Notes: generated by a model not told the origin, from the letters alone. A stretch of 56,240 nt of DNA from Neisseria wadsworthii 9715 (GCF_000227765.1 NZ_JH165159.1:1109365-1165604); one strand, 5' to 3'; positions 1 through 8,747 are shown, counted from the stretch's first letter. Numbers and translations: made by a program.

Positions 1-44
1 ATATCGGGTATCTGAGGGGAATAAAGGGAGTATTTGGAACGGAA

Positions 45-79
45 AACAGCCGAAATCCTGTGTTTGGATTTCGGCTGTT
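45..79. terminator. Perfect stem-loop near the left edge
   Basis: A 14-bp perfect stem (45-58 with 66-79) closes a 7-nt loop. There is no strong T-run on the plus side; on the minus side the stem runs into TTTTCC. It could end a gene lying left of the window or act from either side. No gene of more than marginal quality is visible in 1-297. Confidence 0.5.
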
Positions 80-123
80 GGGTAAAGAGGTTATTTTGCA
101 AAGGTCTCAGGCATTATTTGATT

Positions 124-168
124 TATAGGTAATCAACTTAACTTTTACTACGGCGTTGCTGCGCCTTG
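124..168 (+). repeat. Correia-like repeat core, copy A
   Basis: The segment starts with TATAGG and runs into the 22-mer at 146-167 (TACTACGGCGTTGC, then TGCGCCTT). That 22-mer is identical to 4290-4311. Start and core resemble the left end of the neisserial Correia element (TATAGTGG, then AGTACGGCGTTGCC and CGCCTT, from memory). No matching right end is clear, so this is probably a decayed or partial copy. Confidence 0.5.
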
Positions 169-242
169 CCGTTTGGCAGCCTGTCATGACTGCTAATCTA
201 TGTTAGTTCTTTTATTTATGATAGTGGAGTAAAAGTGATAGA

Positions 243-278
243 AATGCCTGTCTGAAAAACCGTTTTCAGACAGGCATT
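243..278 (-). terminator. DUS hairpin downstream of ybaB
   Basis: Two uptake sequences in opposite orientation form a stem of about 15 bp with a short loop. It lies 20 nt beyond the ybaB stop and is its likely intrinsic terminator, in the usual neisserial DUS-terminator arrangement. Confidence 0.75.
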
Positions 279-297
279 GTTGATTGTTTGTAAAAGT

Positions 298-633
298 TTA
301 TTTGAAGAAATCACCAAAACCGGGCGGCAGGCCTTGTGTGAATGCGCCCATGGTTTTGCTGGTTAATTCTTCGGCCTGATCACCTGCTGCGTTAACCGCA
401 GCCAAAACCAAATCTTCCAGCATTTCTTTGTCGTCTGCGGCCTCGGCGATTAAGTCGGGGCTGATGTCTATGCTTTTTACAACGTGGTTACATGTCATTA
501 CCACTTTGACCAAACCGTTGCCTGCCTCGCCGGTTACTTCTGTAACTGCCAGTTTAGCTTGGGCTTTTTTCATATTTTCCTGCATTTTTTGGGCTTGCTG
601 CATCAAGCCGCCCAGACCTGCTTTTCCGAACAT
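298..633 (-). CDS. ybaB: YbaB/EbfC family nucleoid-associated protein
   Basis: This 111-residue protein has the family's typical length and order: a Met-rich helical start ([18 protein letters not shown]) and central beta strands with [16 protein letters not shown]. The C-terminal helix begins near [12 protein letters not shown]. Members are dimeric DNA-binding proteins that coat the nucleoid. The start is backed by AGGAG nine bases upstream. The gene follows dnaX on the same strand, the classical dnaX-ybaB pairing of proteobacteria; recR, which often follows, is not next here. An uptake-sequence pair separates it from dnaX, so the two may be only partly co-transcribed. Confidence 0.93.
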   Translation of the reverse strand: MFGKAGLGGLMQQAQKMQENMKKAQAKLAVTEVTGEAGNGLVKVVMTCNHVVKSIDISPDLIAEAADDKEMLEDLVLAAVNAAGDQAEELTSKTMGAFTQGLPPGFGDFFK

Positions 634-696
634 CGCGGGATACTCCTATTAGGTAAAAATTAATATTTCTGATTGTTAAACCAGTTTTGAAACGTA

Positions 697-780
697 ATGC
701 CTGTCTGAAAACGGGCAACGCGGTTTCTGCGAAGCCAAAACATTTATTCAAACCCGACTTGCCTGCTTTCAGACAGGCAT
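697..780 (-). repeat. Widely spaced inverted DUS pair between dnaX and ybaB
   Basis: Uptake sequences at 697-711 and 767-780 face each other across about 55 nt. They can form a long-loop hairpin just after the dnaX stop. A weak or partial terminator is possible. Confidence 0.6.
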
Positions 781-782
781 GT

Positions 783-2828
783 TTATTCTTCGATATTTTC
801 CGCCAGCTCTATTGTGTCGGCTTTCCACTCGTGGCAATCGAGCAGGTTCATCAATTTCTGGCAGGCGGGGTCGCTTTCTAGAATCTGTTGCGCGCGTTGG
901 CGGCCTTCAATTTGGAGCCTGTTTTTCCGCATGACGGGGGTTTCCCAGTTGCGGCTTTCTTCCCAAGCACAGGTTTGCAGCTTGAGTTCGGGCATATCGT
1001 AGGCTTCTGCCAATGCGTTGCGGATTTTGTCGAAAAAGCCTTTGCTTTTGGCTTCTTTGGCGGCATTCGCAGTGAGTGAGAGCGTGAGCACGCTGTTTTC
1101 CGCATCAAAATCTACCCACGCGGCATGATTGGTCAGCATTTGGGCAGCACCGAGCTTGCGGGAAAGACGGAATGAAATTTGTGCCCAGTTTTCTGCCGCA
1201 AACTCGGGCATGGGTACGAAAGCGGCTTCTTCTTCAGCTTCCGTGCCGGTTTCGTCTTCTTCGTCGTGATTCGGTTGCTCAAGCTGAGATGGTTCGGGCA
1301 TGGGGAAATAATCCATGCTTTCGTCATCATAAGTTGGGTAGTCGGCCGGATAATCCGGATAGGGTTCGCCTGCCGAAGTTTCGTGTTCCGGCGCAATTTC
1401 TTCCCACGGCGGGCTGTATTCTTCGGCTTGGCTTGCCGTAACCGCTACGGCATGTTCAAAAATGGCATCAACCGGCACGGCTTCTGCAAAAGACGAAGCC
1501 TCTGTAATGCTTTCAAGGGGTGTTTCAGCCTGCTCTGATTCAGTGTGTTCTGCGGTGTACTCCGCTGTGCCGGATTCCGATGCGGTTTCTGCAATGTGTG
1601 CTGTGGTCGGCTCGTTGGCAGCAGGAGGCTGCTCGGGATAATCAGGCAGGACTAAGGGCTTTTTTGGTTCGGTTTCCTTTTCGACGGAGGGGGTGTGCAG
1701 CTCGGTGCTGCTGATTTGACCGTTGGTCGGGTTGCCTGCGGCGGCAAGCGGGGCGAACGCGAGCATGCGCAGTAAGGTCATTACGAAGCCTGCGTATTCG
1801 TCGGGCGCGAGGCTGAGATCGCGTTTGCCGTGAATGGCGCATTGGTAGTAAAGCTGGATTTGTTCGTCACCTAAATGCTCGGCTAATACTTGTAAAGTAT
1901 CCCGCTCGGGGTCGTCTTGGCTGATGGCAGAGGATACGGTTTTGAAGAGGGCGATGCGTTGCAGCAATACGGCCAGTTCGCTCAAGGCGCTGTCGAATCC
2001 GATGGCGCGTGCCGCCATTTCCTGTGCTTTTTGCAGCAGGGCTTCCCCGTTTTGTGCGGCAATGCTTTGCAGCAGTTCGTAAAGGTAGCGTTTGTCGACT
2101 GCGCCTATCATGTGGCGCACGTCTTCTTCACTGACTTTGCCGGAACCCATTGCGATGGCTTGGTCAAGCAGGCTCAGAGCGTCGCGCATGGAGCCTGCAG
2201 CGGCGCGACCCAATAACTGGAGTGCGGCAGGTTCGGCAGGAATGTTTTCGGCTCGCAGAACATGGGCAAGATGGTCGGCGACTTGTTGCGGAGTCATATT
2301 GCGCAACACGAATTGCAGGCAGCGGCTCAACACGGTAACGGGCACTTTGTGCGGATCGGTGGTGGCGAGAATGAATTTCACATGCTCGGGCGGCTCTTCC
2401 AATGTTTTGAGCATGGCGTTGAAAGCCGATTTGGAGAGCATGTGCACTTCGTCGATGATATACACTTTGTATTTGCCGGAAGTGGGTGCGTATTGGGCGT
2501 TTTCGAGCACCTCGCGGATATTGTCGATACCGGTGTTGGATGCGGCGTCGATTTCCAATAAATCGACAAAGCGGCCGGAGTCGATTTGAGTGCAGCTTTG
2601 GCATTGGCCGCAAGGTTCGCCGTTGCTCGGGTTTTCGCAGTTAAGGCTTTTGGCAAGAATGCGTGCAATGGTGGTTTTGCCGACGCCGCGGGTGCCGGTG
2701 AGCAGATAGGCGTGATGCAGGCGGCCTTTATCGAGCGCATTTTGCAGGGCTTTGACAACGTGCTCTTGGCCGACTAAATCGGCAAAGGTTTTGGGGCGCC
2801 ATTTTCGGGCAAGAACTTGATAAGCCAT
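783..2828 (-). CDS. dnaX: DNA polymerase III subunits tau and gamma
   Basis: Clamp-loader ATPase of the replicative polymerase, 681 residues. Visible landmarks are Walker A GTRGVGKTT (about 45-53), the zinc cysteines C64, C73, C76 and C79, and Walker B with the DEVH sequence near 126. The sensor-1 region has LATTDPHK and the domain II arginine segment GSMRDALSLLDQ. A long acidic linker (about 370-560) precedes a tau-specific C-terminal domain. The linker holds a programmed-frameshift signature at codons 388-390, annotated separately, which would yield a shorter gamma form. The ATG start has only a weak A-rich upstream region. ybaB lies downstream on the same strand. Confidence 0.97.
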   Translation of the reverse strand: MAYQVLARKWRPKTFADLVGQEHVVKALQNALDKGRLHHAYLLTGTRGVGKTTIARILAKSLNCENPSNGEPCGQCQSCTQIDSGRFVDLLEIDAASNTGIDNIREVLENAQYAPTSGKYKVYIIDEVHMLSKSAFNAMLKTLEEPPEHVKFILATTDPHKVPVTVLSRCLQFVLRNMTPQQVADHLAHVLRAENIPAEPAALQLLGRAAAGSMRDALSLLDQAIAMGSGKVSEEDVRHMIGAVDKRYLYELLQSIAAQNGEALLQKAQEMAARAIGFDSALSELAVLLQRIALFKTVSSAISQDDPERDTLQVLAEHLGDEQIQLYYQCAIHGKRDLSLAPDEYAGFVMTLLRMLAFAPLAAAGNPTNGQISSTELHTPSVEKETEPKKPLVLPDYPEQPPAANEPTTAHIAETASESGTAEYTAEHTESEQAETPLESITEASSFAEAVPVDAIFEHAVAVTASQAEEYSPPWEEIAPEHETSAGEPYPDYPADYPTYDDESMDYFPMPEPSQLEQPNHDEEDETGTEAEEEAAFVPMPEFAAENWAQISFRLSRKLGAAQMLTNHAAWVDFDAENSVLTLSLTANAAKEAKSKGFFDKIRNALAEAYDMPELKLQTCAWEESRNWETPVMRKNRLQIEGRQRAQQILESDPACQKLMNLLDCHEWKADTIELAENIEE
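1642..1679 (-). promoter_or_regulatory. dnaX: Predicted programmed -1 ribosomal frameshift site in dnaX
   Basis: On the coding strand an SD-like AAGGA (1679-1675) is followed by 9 nt and then the heptamer A AAA AAG (1665-1659). The heptamer is phased so that CCA, AAA and AAG are codons 388, 389 and 390. After a -1 slip translation would read GCC CTT AGT CCT GCC and stop at TGA (1644-1642). That gives a 395-residue product ending just beyond the clamp-loader domains. Heptamer, phase and SD-like stimulator match the E. coli dnaX arrangement. A small AGCAG/CTGCT hairpin lies further downstream but is weak. That slippage happens is an inference. Confidence 0.72.
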
Positions 2829-2868
2829 AAGCTTTCTTTTTAAAGATGCGGGTTGGGATAATTGAATG

Positions 2869-2917
2869 TTTTCAGACAGGCATGGCGTTTGATTTAACCC
2901 CTATGCCTGTCTGAAAA
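2869..2917. repeat. Inverted DUS pair upstream of dnaX
   Basis: Reverse and forward uptake sequences (2869-2883, 2903-2917) form a stem with a 19-nt loop between dnaX and lysR. The position is upstream of dnaX, so it lies in the dnaX leader or marks the end of transcription from the lysR side. The remaining 2918-3095 holds no ORF. Confidence 0.65.
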
Positions 2918-3095
2918 AACAAAGTTGCGCTATTTTAGCAGATATGGAAGGAGAACTTAATCATCAATCAAACCGGCTCAATATTTGGCGGAATTGTCAG
3001 ATAGCAGATACTGTTCAGGTTTTTGCTGCGCACGGTGTAGAAATACGCAGCAGATAGCCGTGTTGCGGAGGTTTCAGCCGATTTATTAAAGAGGC

Positions 3096-3998
3096 TTATG
3101 CGCCATCTGGTTGATTTTTCAGCTGCCACACGTTTTCTACGCTCTGTTTGATCAAAACAAGGGCAGGGTCGTGTTCGTATTCGTCCAGATAAATGAAATT
3201 GAGTGGTAAGGTTTGGCGGAATTCTTCAATCACGCTAACCGGTTTGCCGGCATTGATTGCGTCCTGTGCTTTGTGGCTGGGCACCATCGCCACGCCGATG
3301 CCGTCGCTCACTAAGTCGACTATGGTTTGAGGATAGTCGCAGATAATCTGCCGCTTGGGCGAAAGGCGGTTGGCGCGCCAGAATTGCTGTAAGTGTTTAT
3401 TACTGGCAGACACGCCCGACATTTCGATCCAGATATAGTTTTCGAGATTTTTGGGTAGGTTGTTGCGGATGTTTTCTACTTCTGCCGTGGGGCAAATGAG
3501 TGAATATTGAATGTTTTCAAGAAAAATGCTGCGCACGCTGCGTGTGTTGACCGGGCCGAGAAAGAAACCGCCGTGCAGCTGTTTGGACAATATGCGCTCC
3601 AGAATTTCACCGCTCATGCCATATTGGATGTGTAGTTGGATATCGGGCGCCGAATCGTTTAGCAGGCGGGTTAATTTGGATACGCGTTTGCTGCTGATGG
3701 GATGTATCAGACCGATTTGTGCATCTTGCGTGTAATGTTCGGCCAGTGTTTTGGCGAAGTTGTCAAGTCGGTGTTTGTGTTGCAGAAGGGATTCGGCTTC
3801 CGGCAGGAAAATTTCACCCGCGCGGGTTAAGCTCATGCCGTTGCTGGTGCGGTTGAATAAAGGCGTGCCCAAATAGGTTTCGATGGCTTTAATCTGGGCG
3901 GATACGGCGGGTTGGGAAAGAAACAGGCGCTCTGCGGCTTGGGTGAGGTTGCAGTGGTAGGCAACTGCTACAAACGATTTTAAATGGTTGATGTCCAT
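3096..3998 (-). CDS. LysR-family transcriptional regulator
   Basis: A 300-residue regulator with the classic N-terminal winged helix-turn-helix (MDINHLKSFVAVAYHCNL, then LFLSQPAVSAQIKAIE and LGTPLFNR). A periplasmic-binding-protein-like effector domain follows (about 90-295). The reading frame extends upstream to a TTG at 4013. I chose the ATG at 3998 because it opens on the family-standard MDINHLKSF and has GAGAAA seven bases upstream. The gene is divergent from the DUF485-actP pair across about 410 bp, so it may control acetate uptake or itself; this is an inference from position. The inducer cannot be told from the sequence. Confidence 0.88.
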   Translation of the reverse strand: MDINHLKSFVAVAYHCNLTQAAERLFLSQPAVSAQIKAIETYLGTPLFNRTSNGMSLTRAGEIFLPEAESLLQHKHRLDNFAKTLAEHYTQDAQIGLIHPISSKRVSKLTRLLNDSAPDIQLHIQYGMSGEILERILSKQLHGGFFLGPVNTRSVRSIFLENIQYSLICPTAEVENIRNNLPKNLENYIWIEMSGVSASNKHLQQFWRANRLSPKRQIICDYPQTIVDLVSDGIGVAMVPSHKAQDAINAGKPVSVIEEFRQTLPLNFIYLDEYEHDPALVLIKQSVENVWQLKNQPDGA

Positions 3999-4013
3999 AT
4001 CGGTATTTCTCAA

Positions 4014-4411
4014 TTCAGCAGATAAAGGTCGGAAACATAGTGTATTCCGGCCATTTTTATTATGTATACATTATTTTTTTAATATATTAACTGATTGGAG
4101 ATAAATTTGGAAATTGTTTTAAAAACAGAAAATTATTGTTAGGTCATAAGAAAAACAGATGGACGGTATCAAAAAAGAAAATACAGCATCAGCTTATCTT
4201 TGAAGTATGGTTATGAAATTTTAATATTTAGGTTATGGATAACCCCGTCGTTGCGTGTGGTTAAGCCATAGCAAATGAACTTTGTTTCCTACTACGGCGT
4301 TGCTGCGCCTTATATCAAAAATAAGTTTATTTGTTAAAAGCAGTTCGACTATATTGGCGATTCGGTTTATCCGTTATGGATTATTTTAAAGGCTAGGAGG
4401 AGAAAATTAAG
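4014..4411. other. Divergent intergenic region between lysR and DUF485-actP
   Basis: This is about 400 bp of AT-rich DNA with no credible ORF. It holds the second Correia-like core (4290-4311) and presumably promoters for both flanking transcripts. I cannot single out a convincing LysR T-N11-A operator or a confident -35/-10 pair by eye. Confidence 0.6.
4266..4356 (+). repeat. Correia-like repeat, copy B
   Basis: It starts CATAGCAAATGAAC and carries the same 22-mer core at 4290-4311 as copy A. It may end at TTCGACTATA (about 4347-4356), which is close to the inverted complement of a TATAGT-type terminus. About 90 bp, it would fit a miniature inverted-repeat element inserted between lysR and the acetate genes. 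The ends are approximate. Confidence 0.45.
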
Positions 4412-4732
4412 ATGGACAAACAAACAGCACGCAGCGTGTTGGATGATCCTGAATTTCAAAAAATGGCCCGGCAAAAAGCTTTGCTCGGCTGGGGGTTTTC
4501 GGCGGTCATCCTGTTTATGTATCTGGCTTATATATGGGTGATAGGCAGTAATCCTGATTTGCTTAAAAGCCCTGTGTCTGCAGACGGTATTACCACTTGG
4601 GGCATTTATGTCGGCATCTTTGTGATTGTATTTTCATTTATCACGACAGGGATTTATGTGACGATTGCCAACGGTAAGTTTGAAAAAATGACTAAGCAGG
4701 TAATCGACAGTGTTATGGAGGATAAAGCATGA
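4412..4732 (+). CDS. DUF485 family inner-membrane protein (YjcH-like)
   Basis: A 106-residue protein with two hydrophobic segments (about 26-46 and 62-85), matching the DUF485/YjcH family. These small membrane proteins are encoded immediately before acetate symporters. A strong AGGAGG (4395-4400) precedes the ATG. The stop overlaps the actP start (ATGA, 4729-4732), so the two are translationally coupled. Its biochemical role is not established in the family; genetic linkage to ActP is the main clue. It probably acts with or stabilises the symporter. Confidence 0.9.
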   Translation: MDKQTARSVLDDPEFQKMARQKALLGWGFSAVILFMYLAYIWVIGSNPDLLKSPVSADGITTWGIYVGIFVIVFSFITTGIYVTIANGKFEKMTKQVIDSVMEDKA

Positions 4733-6417
4733 ATTTTTCAGGCAAGACTCTGTGGTTTTCAGCTTTGTCGATGCTGGCATGTTCGGGTGCGTTTGCCGAT
4801 GCCATCTCCGGAGAGGTGGAAAAGCAGCCCTTAAATATGCCGGCAATTATTATGTTTTTGATTTTTGTAGGTATGACTTTGGGCATCACGGTTTGGGCGT
4901 CGATGCAGAATAAATCTACAAAAGATTATTACACCGCCGGCGGCGGTATTTCAGGCTTTAAAAACGGCTTGGCGATTGCGGGCGACTATATGTCGGCAGC
5001 ATCGTTTCTCGGTATTTCCGCAATGGTGTTCACTAGTGGCTACGATGGCCTGATTTATTCGACCGGCTTTTTGGTGGGTTGGCCGATTGTGTTGTTCTTG
5101 GTGGCCGAGCGTTTGCGCAATCTGGGTAAGTTTACCTTTTCCGATGTGGCGGCTTACCGCTTGGCACAAACGCCCGTGCGTCTGTTTGCCGCTTCCGGCT
5201 CGATTCTGGTGGTGATTTTTTATCTGATTGCCCAAATGGTGGGGGCGGGTAAGCTGATTCAGCTTCTCTTCGGCATGGATTATATTTATGCCGTGATTTT
5301 GGTGGGTGTGTTGATGGTTTGCTATGTGTTGTTCGGCGGTATGCTGGCTACGACATGGGTGCAGATCATTAAGGCTGTGCTGCTGCTTTCAGGTGCGACG
5401 TTTATGTCGTTTATGATTTTGAAGCACGCCGGTTTCAGCTTTGAAACCATGTTCCAGCAGGCTACTGCCATTCACGAAAAAGGTACGGATATTTTAGGTC
5501 CGGGCGGTTTGGTGAAAAATCCGGTGGATGCTTTGTCGCTCGGCTTGGCGTTGATGTTTGGTACGGCCGGTCTGCCGCACATTCTGATGCGCTTTTTCAC
5601 CGTGCCTGATGCGAAGGAAGCGCGCAAATCCGTGTTTGTGGCAACCGGTTTCATCGGCTATTTCTACCTGCTCACTTTCATCATCGGCTTCGGTGCGATT
5701 ATTTTTGTGTCTAAAGAAAATCCGCACTTCTTTACCGCCGTTTTGAAAGAAGGCAAAACAGTGTATGAGATGGTGGGCGGCACGAATATGGCGGCGATCC
5801 ACCTTGCCGAAGCTTTGGGCGGTAATTTGTTCTTGGGCTTTATTTCTGCGGTGGCGTTTGCCACGATTTTGGCGGTGGTGGCCGGTTTGGCTTTATCCGG
5901 CGCTTCGGCTGTGAGCCACGATATTTATGCCTCGGTTGTGCGTAAAGGACAGGCCACTCAAGAAGAGGAAATGCGCGTGTCCAAACTGACCACGCTTACG
6001 CTGGGTGTATTGGCGATTGTGTTCGGCGTGATGTTTGAGAAACAAAACGTGGCATTTATGGTGGGCTTGGCGTTTGCCATTGCTGCATCGGCCAACTTCC
6101 CTGTGTTGATGCTTTCTATGTTCTGGAAAGGTTTGACCACTAAAGGCGCGGTAGCCGGCGGCTTTACCGGCTTGATTTTGGCTTTGGTGCTGATTGTGTT
6201 GGGGCCGACCGTATGGGTGAGCGTGCTGCACAATGAATCGGCTATTTTCCCGTATGCGAATCCTGCGCTCTTCAGTATTCCTGCTGCGTTTATTGTGGGC
6301 TGGTTGGTGTCGCTAATGGATAAATCGGAGCAGGCTAGAAAAGACAAAGAAGGCTTTGAAGCACAATATGTGCGTTCGATGACGGGTATCGGCGCGGCCG
6401 ATGCTTCGGATCACTAA
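4729..6417 (+). CDS. actP: Cation/acetate symporter
   Basis: Sodium/solute symporter of the acetate permease type, 562 residues. It has the N-terminal signal-like segment seen in ActP and about thirteen membrane segments. Near-invariant stretches shared with E. coli ActP include [66 protein letters not shown] and SGASAVSHD. It imports acetate and other short carboxylates. It is coupled to the DUF485 gene by a 4-base overlap and ends at a strong intrinsic terminator. The divergent LysR gene is a candidate regulator. Confidence 0.96.
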   Translation: MNFSGKTLWFSALSMLACSGAFADAISGEVEKQPLNMPAIIMFLIFVGMTLGITVWASMQNKSTKDYYTAGGGISGFKNGLAIAGDYMSAASFLGISAMVFTSGYDGLIYSTGFLVGWPIVLFLVAERLRNLGKFTFSDVAAYRLAQTPVRLFAASGSILVVIFYLIAQMVGAGKLIQLLFGMDYIYAVILVGVLMVCYVLFGGMLATTWVQIIKAVLLLSGATFMSFMILKHAGFSFETMFQQATAIHEKGTDILGPGGLVKNPVDALSLGLALMFGTAGLPHILMRFFTVPDAKEARKSVFVATGFIGYFYLLTFIIGFGAIIFVSKENPHFFTAVLKEGKTVYEMVGGTNMAAIHLAEALGGNLFLGFISAVAFATILAVVAGLALSGASAVSHDIYASVVRKGQATQEEEMRVSKLTTLTLGVLAIVFGVMFEKQNVAFMVGLAFAIAASANFPVLMLSMFWKGLTTKGAVAGGFTGLILALVLIVLGPTVWVSVLHNESAIFPYANPALFSIPAAFIVGWLVSLMDKSEQARKDKEGFEAQYVRSMTGIGAADASDH

Positions 6418-6432
6418 TCGGACTTGCTATAA

Positions 6433-6466
6433 AAAACCATCCGCCCGGTTGCGGATGGTTTTTTTT
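6433..6466 (+). terminator. Intrinsic terminator of actP
   Basis: A 12-bp perfect stem (AAAACCATCCGC 6433-6444 with 6451-6462) encloses a 6-nt loop and continues into an eight-T run (6459-6466). An uptake sequence follows directly. Confidence 0.9.
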
Positions 6467-6507
6467 CAGACAGGCATTGCGGGGCAGTCATAACTGCCGA
6501 CGCATAC

Positions 6508-6536
6508 TTTCAGACAGGCATAGTTTGAAGTACAAT
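6508..6536 (+). promoter_or_regulatory. Candidate promoter with -35 inside an uptake sequence
   Basis: TACAAT at 6531-6536 sits 17 nt after TTTCAG (6508-6513), which is the first half of a reverse-oriented uptake sequence. It would serve the small-gene pair starting at 6575. The -35 match is modest. Confidence 0.4.
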
Positions 6537-6574
6537 CCCGCTTCGCTAAAACCGAATCTAAAGGATAACCAAGC

Positions 6575-6934
6575 ATGTATTTTGTCGACCGAACGGCCGT
6601 AGTGCTGAAGCCTACTGAAAAATTTCTAAGCTGGCTGAAATCTTCCGATCAGGATATGCCCGACTTGACCTTGGCGCAAATCCGCACCAACTGTTCGGTT
6701 TATCTGGTTCCCCAGTTTGACGAGCCGGAAGCCGTGGTTTCTTATTTCGACGAGCGCTATCAGGAAATTTTTGAAGCCGAAATTTCCGGCTGGGACATTG
6801 AAAAAAGCAAATGGCCGCAAGATATGAGCCTGCAAGCCTTTTGGGAATTTTTCGAGGTGGAAATCCATGATATGGTGTTGGACATGGATGATTCAGACAT
6901 CAGCGTCAGCCCCGTGTTTGACAATATGATGTAA
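6575..6934 (+). CDS. Conserved hypothetical acidic protein
   Basis: A 119-residue soluble, strongly acidic protein. I recognise it only as a conserved betaproteobacterial/neisserial hypothetical; no catalytic motif is evident. It opens MYFVDRTAVVLKPTEKFLSWL and has clustered aromatic and acidic residues in the C-terminal half (FWEFFEVEIHDMVLDMDDSD). It has no signal peptide or membrane segment. An AAGGA lies upstream of the ATG, and the next gene starts 5 nt after its stop, so the two form an operon. Function unknown. Confidence 0.8.
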   Translation: MYFVDRTAVVLKPTEKFLSWLKSSDQDMPDLTLAQIRTNCSVYLVPQFDEPEAVVSYFDERYQEIFEAEISGWDIEKSKWPQDMSLQAFWEFFEVEIHDMVLDMDDSDISVSPVFDNMM

Positions 6935-6939
6935 ACCCG

Positions 6940-7371
6940 ATGCAGGCTTTTCAAGTCAAACTCAAACCGTCAAAGCGCGGTATGCTGCTGGCGGCGGCGT
7001 TGCATATTTATGCTTTTGTGTTGTGCTTCACTGCATTTTACGGCTGGATGCGCTGGCTGGGTGCCGCGGCATTGGCAGTAAGCTTGGTGTGGGCATGGCG
7101 GGTGCAAAGCCTGAAAGGCAAGCAGAGTGTATCCGCCATCCATATCGATACTTCGGGCCGCGCCTCGCTTTCGCAATCGGATGCCCTGTTACGCCATGCA
7201 AGCCTGTCTGAAAGCAGCTTGATACACAGAAGAGGTTGTTTTCTGCGATGGCAGCTTGAGGGTAAGCGCATATCGCACGCCGTGTTGCCCGATATGACCG
7301 ATGCCGAAAGCTACCGCCGCCTGATTGTGTGGGCGAAATTCGGCAGAAGCAAAGAAGATAAAGAAGATTAA
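6940..7371 (+). CDS. YgfX/CptA-like small membrane protein
   Basis: A 143-residue protein with two adjacent hydrophobic segments (about 15-33 and 38-54), then a basic loop and a soluble C-terminal domain ending TDAESYRRLIVWAKF. The layout resembles the YgfX (CptA) family, whose E. coli member has the same two segments and a C-terminal motif with a similarly placed DEAEWRDLRR. E. coli YgfX is encoded next to sdhE, but no sdhE is seen here. I infer the family from topology and weak motif similarity only. It may be co-transcribed with the upstream gene (5-nt gap). Confidence 0.6.
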   Translation: MQAFQVKLKPSKRGMLLAAALHIYAFVLCFTAFYGWMRWLGAAALAVSLVWAWRVQSLKGKQSVSAIHIDTSGRASLSQSDALLRHASLSESSLIHRRGCFLRWQLEGKRISHAVLPDMTDAESYRRLIVWAKFGRSKEDKED

Positions 7372-7385
7372 GCGTTAACCCACTT

Positions 7386-7416
7386 ATGCCTGTCTGAAAG
7401 TTTTTCAGACAGGCAT
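7386..7416 (+). terminator. DUS hairpin between the small-gene pair and folC
   Basis: Inverted uptake sequences form a tight hairpin ending 22 nt before the folC ATG. It probably terminates or attenuates transcription entering folC. Confidence 0.65.
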
Positions 7417-7437
7417 TCAGCCAATATCATCAAAACC

Positions 7438-8727
7438 ATGAAAAAAAATCTGAACGACTGGCTCTCCCATTTAGAAACCGCCCACAGCGCGGGTTTGATT
7501 GATATGGGCCTATCCCGTGCGGGCGAAGTGAAAAATACCATGCGCCTGAACCCGCAATGCCCGGTAATCGTTGTGGCGGGCACCAACGGCAAAGGTTCGG
7601 TGTGTGCATTTTTATCGCAGATATATAAAGAAGCCGGCTTCAAAACCGGCACACTGACCAGCCCGCATCTGTTGAAATTCAACGAGCGCATTTGTGTCAA
7701 CACACAGCCTGTGTCAGATGAAGAAATTGTGGCCGCGTTTGAGCGTATTGAAGCCGCGCGTGGCGATATTTCCCTCACTTATTTTGAATTCAACACGCTG
7801 GCCGCCGTGGATATTTTCATGTGGAATCAAGTGGATGTGATGATATTGGAAGTCGGGCTGGGCGGCCGTTTGGATGCCGTGAACATATTTGACGCCGACG
7901 TGTCCGTGGTAACCAGCATTGATTTAGACCACCAATCTTTCCTTGGCAACACCATAGAGCAAGTTGCTTATGAAAAAGCCGGTGTGTTCCGCAGCGGCAA
8001 ACCCGCCATCTGCGGTCAGAACCCGCCACCCGAATCGCTTAGAAAACATGCTGGAAGCATAGGTGCGGATTTATTGTTGATCGGAGAAGATTTCAGCTAT
8101 ACCAGGCTGGAAAACCAGCAATGGTCATACCGTTTTCACTCACAGCCTAATCCGCAGTTTTCAGACAGGCATACGCGCAACCGCAATGCCTTGCCGATTC
8201 CCGCCTTGCGCGGTGCATATCAAATCCATAACGCAGCCTGTGCGCTGACCGTTATCGAGTGCCTCAACCATCAATTGCCGATAGACATAGGCGCCATCAA
8301 ACGCGGTTTGTTGATGGTACATAACCCCGGCCGTTTCCAAGTTTTACCCGGCAGGCCGCTGACCGTTTTGGATGTGGGCCATAACCCGCATGCAGCCCGT
8401 GCGCTGCGTCAAGGGCTGATGGCCTTGCCGTTTGCTCAAAACCGCACGGCTGTGCTCAGCATGTTGAACGACAAGGACATTGATTCGGTTTTGGAAATTT
8501 TGAAAGACCAGTTTGACGAATGGCATATCGCGCCGCTGCATCTGCCGCGCGGCATGACTTCCGAGCAGCTTGCCGAAAAACTGGCTGCTCACGATATAAG
8601 CAATGTAAAACAGTTTGAAAATATAGCAAAAGCTTATGATGCGGCTTTTGCGGCGGCTTCGGAAAATGATAGAATTGTCGTGTTCGGCTCCTTCCATACG
8701 GTTGCCGAAGTTATGGGAACACTATAA
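7438..8727 (+). CDS. folC: Bifunctional folylpolyglutamate / dihydrofolate synthase
   Basis: ATP-dependent ligase that adds glutamate to dihydropteroate and folates, 429 residues, the family's usual length. The ATP loop GTNGKGS lies at 48-54, the TSPHLLKFNERI segment follows, and the Mur-ligase centre is seen in EVGLGGRLDAVN and TSIDLDHQSFLG. DVGHNPHAAR marks the C-terminal glutamate-ligase domain. It heads the conserved folC-SPOR-cvpA-purF order. Codons 2-4 form an eight-A tract right after the ATG. One uptake sequence (8160-8171) is embedded in the coding region. Confidence 0.95.
   Translation: MKKNLNDWLSHLETAHSAGLIDMGLSRAGEVKNTMRLNPQCPVIVVAGTNGKGSVCAFLSQIYKEAGFKTGTLTSPHLLKFNERICVNTQPVSDEEIVAAFERIEAARGDISLTYFEFNTLAAVDIFMWNQVDVMILEVGLGGRLDAVNIFDADVSVVTSIDLDHQSFLGNTIEQVAYEKAGVFRSGKPAICGQNPPPESLRKHAGSIGADLLLIGEDFSYTRLENQQWSYRFHSQPNPQFSDRHTRNRNALPIPALRGAYQIHNAACALTVIECLNHQLPIDIGAIKRGLLMVHNPGRFQVLPGRPLTVLDVGHNPHAARALRQGLMALPFAQNRTAVLSMLNDKDIDSVLEILKDQFDEWHIAPLHLPRGMTSEQLAEKLAAHDISNVKQFENIAKAYDAAFAAASENDRIVVFGSFHTVAEVMGTL
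8160..8171 (-). repeat. Uptake sequence inside folC
   Basis: A perfect 12-mer DUS (reverse orientation) is used as coding sequence in folC. Other intragenic perfect copies are in yejF (18153-18164), trpG (25926-25937) and twice in pepN (54712-54723, 54866-54877). Confidence 0.85.
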
Positions 8728-8747
8728 TACACTTACAGGATTAAGCA

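Noticed and set aside
3020-3055. GCTGCG/CGCAGC inverted repeat as the lysR terminator
   Set aside because: The stem is only about 6 bp with a 15-nt loop, and no T-run follows on the minus strand.
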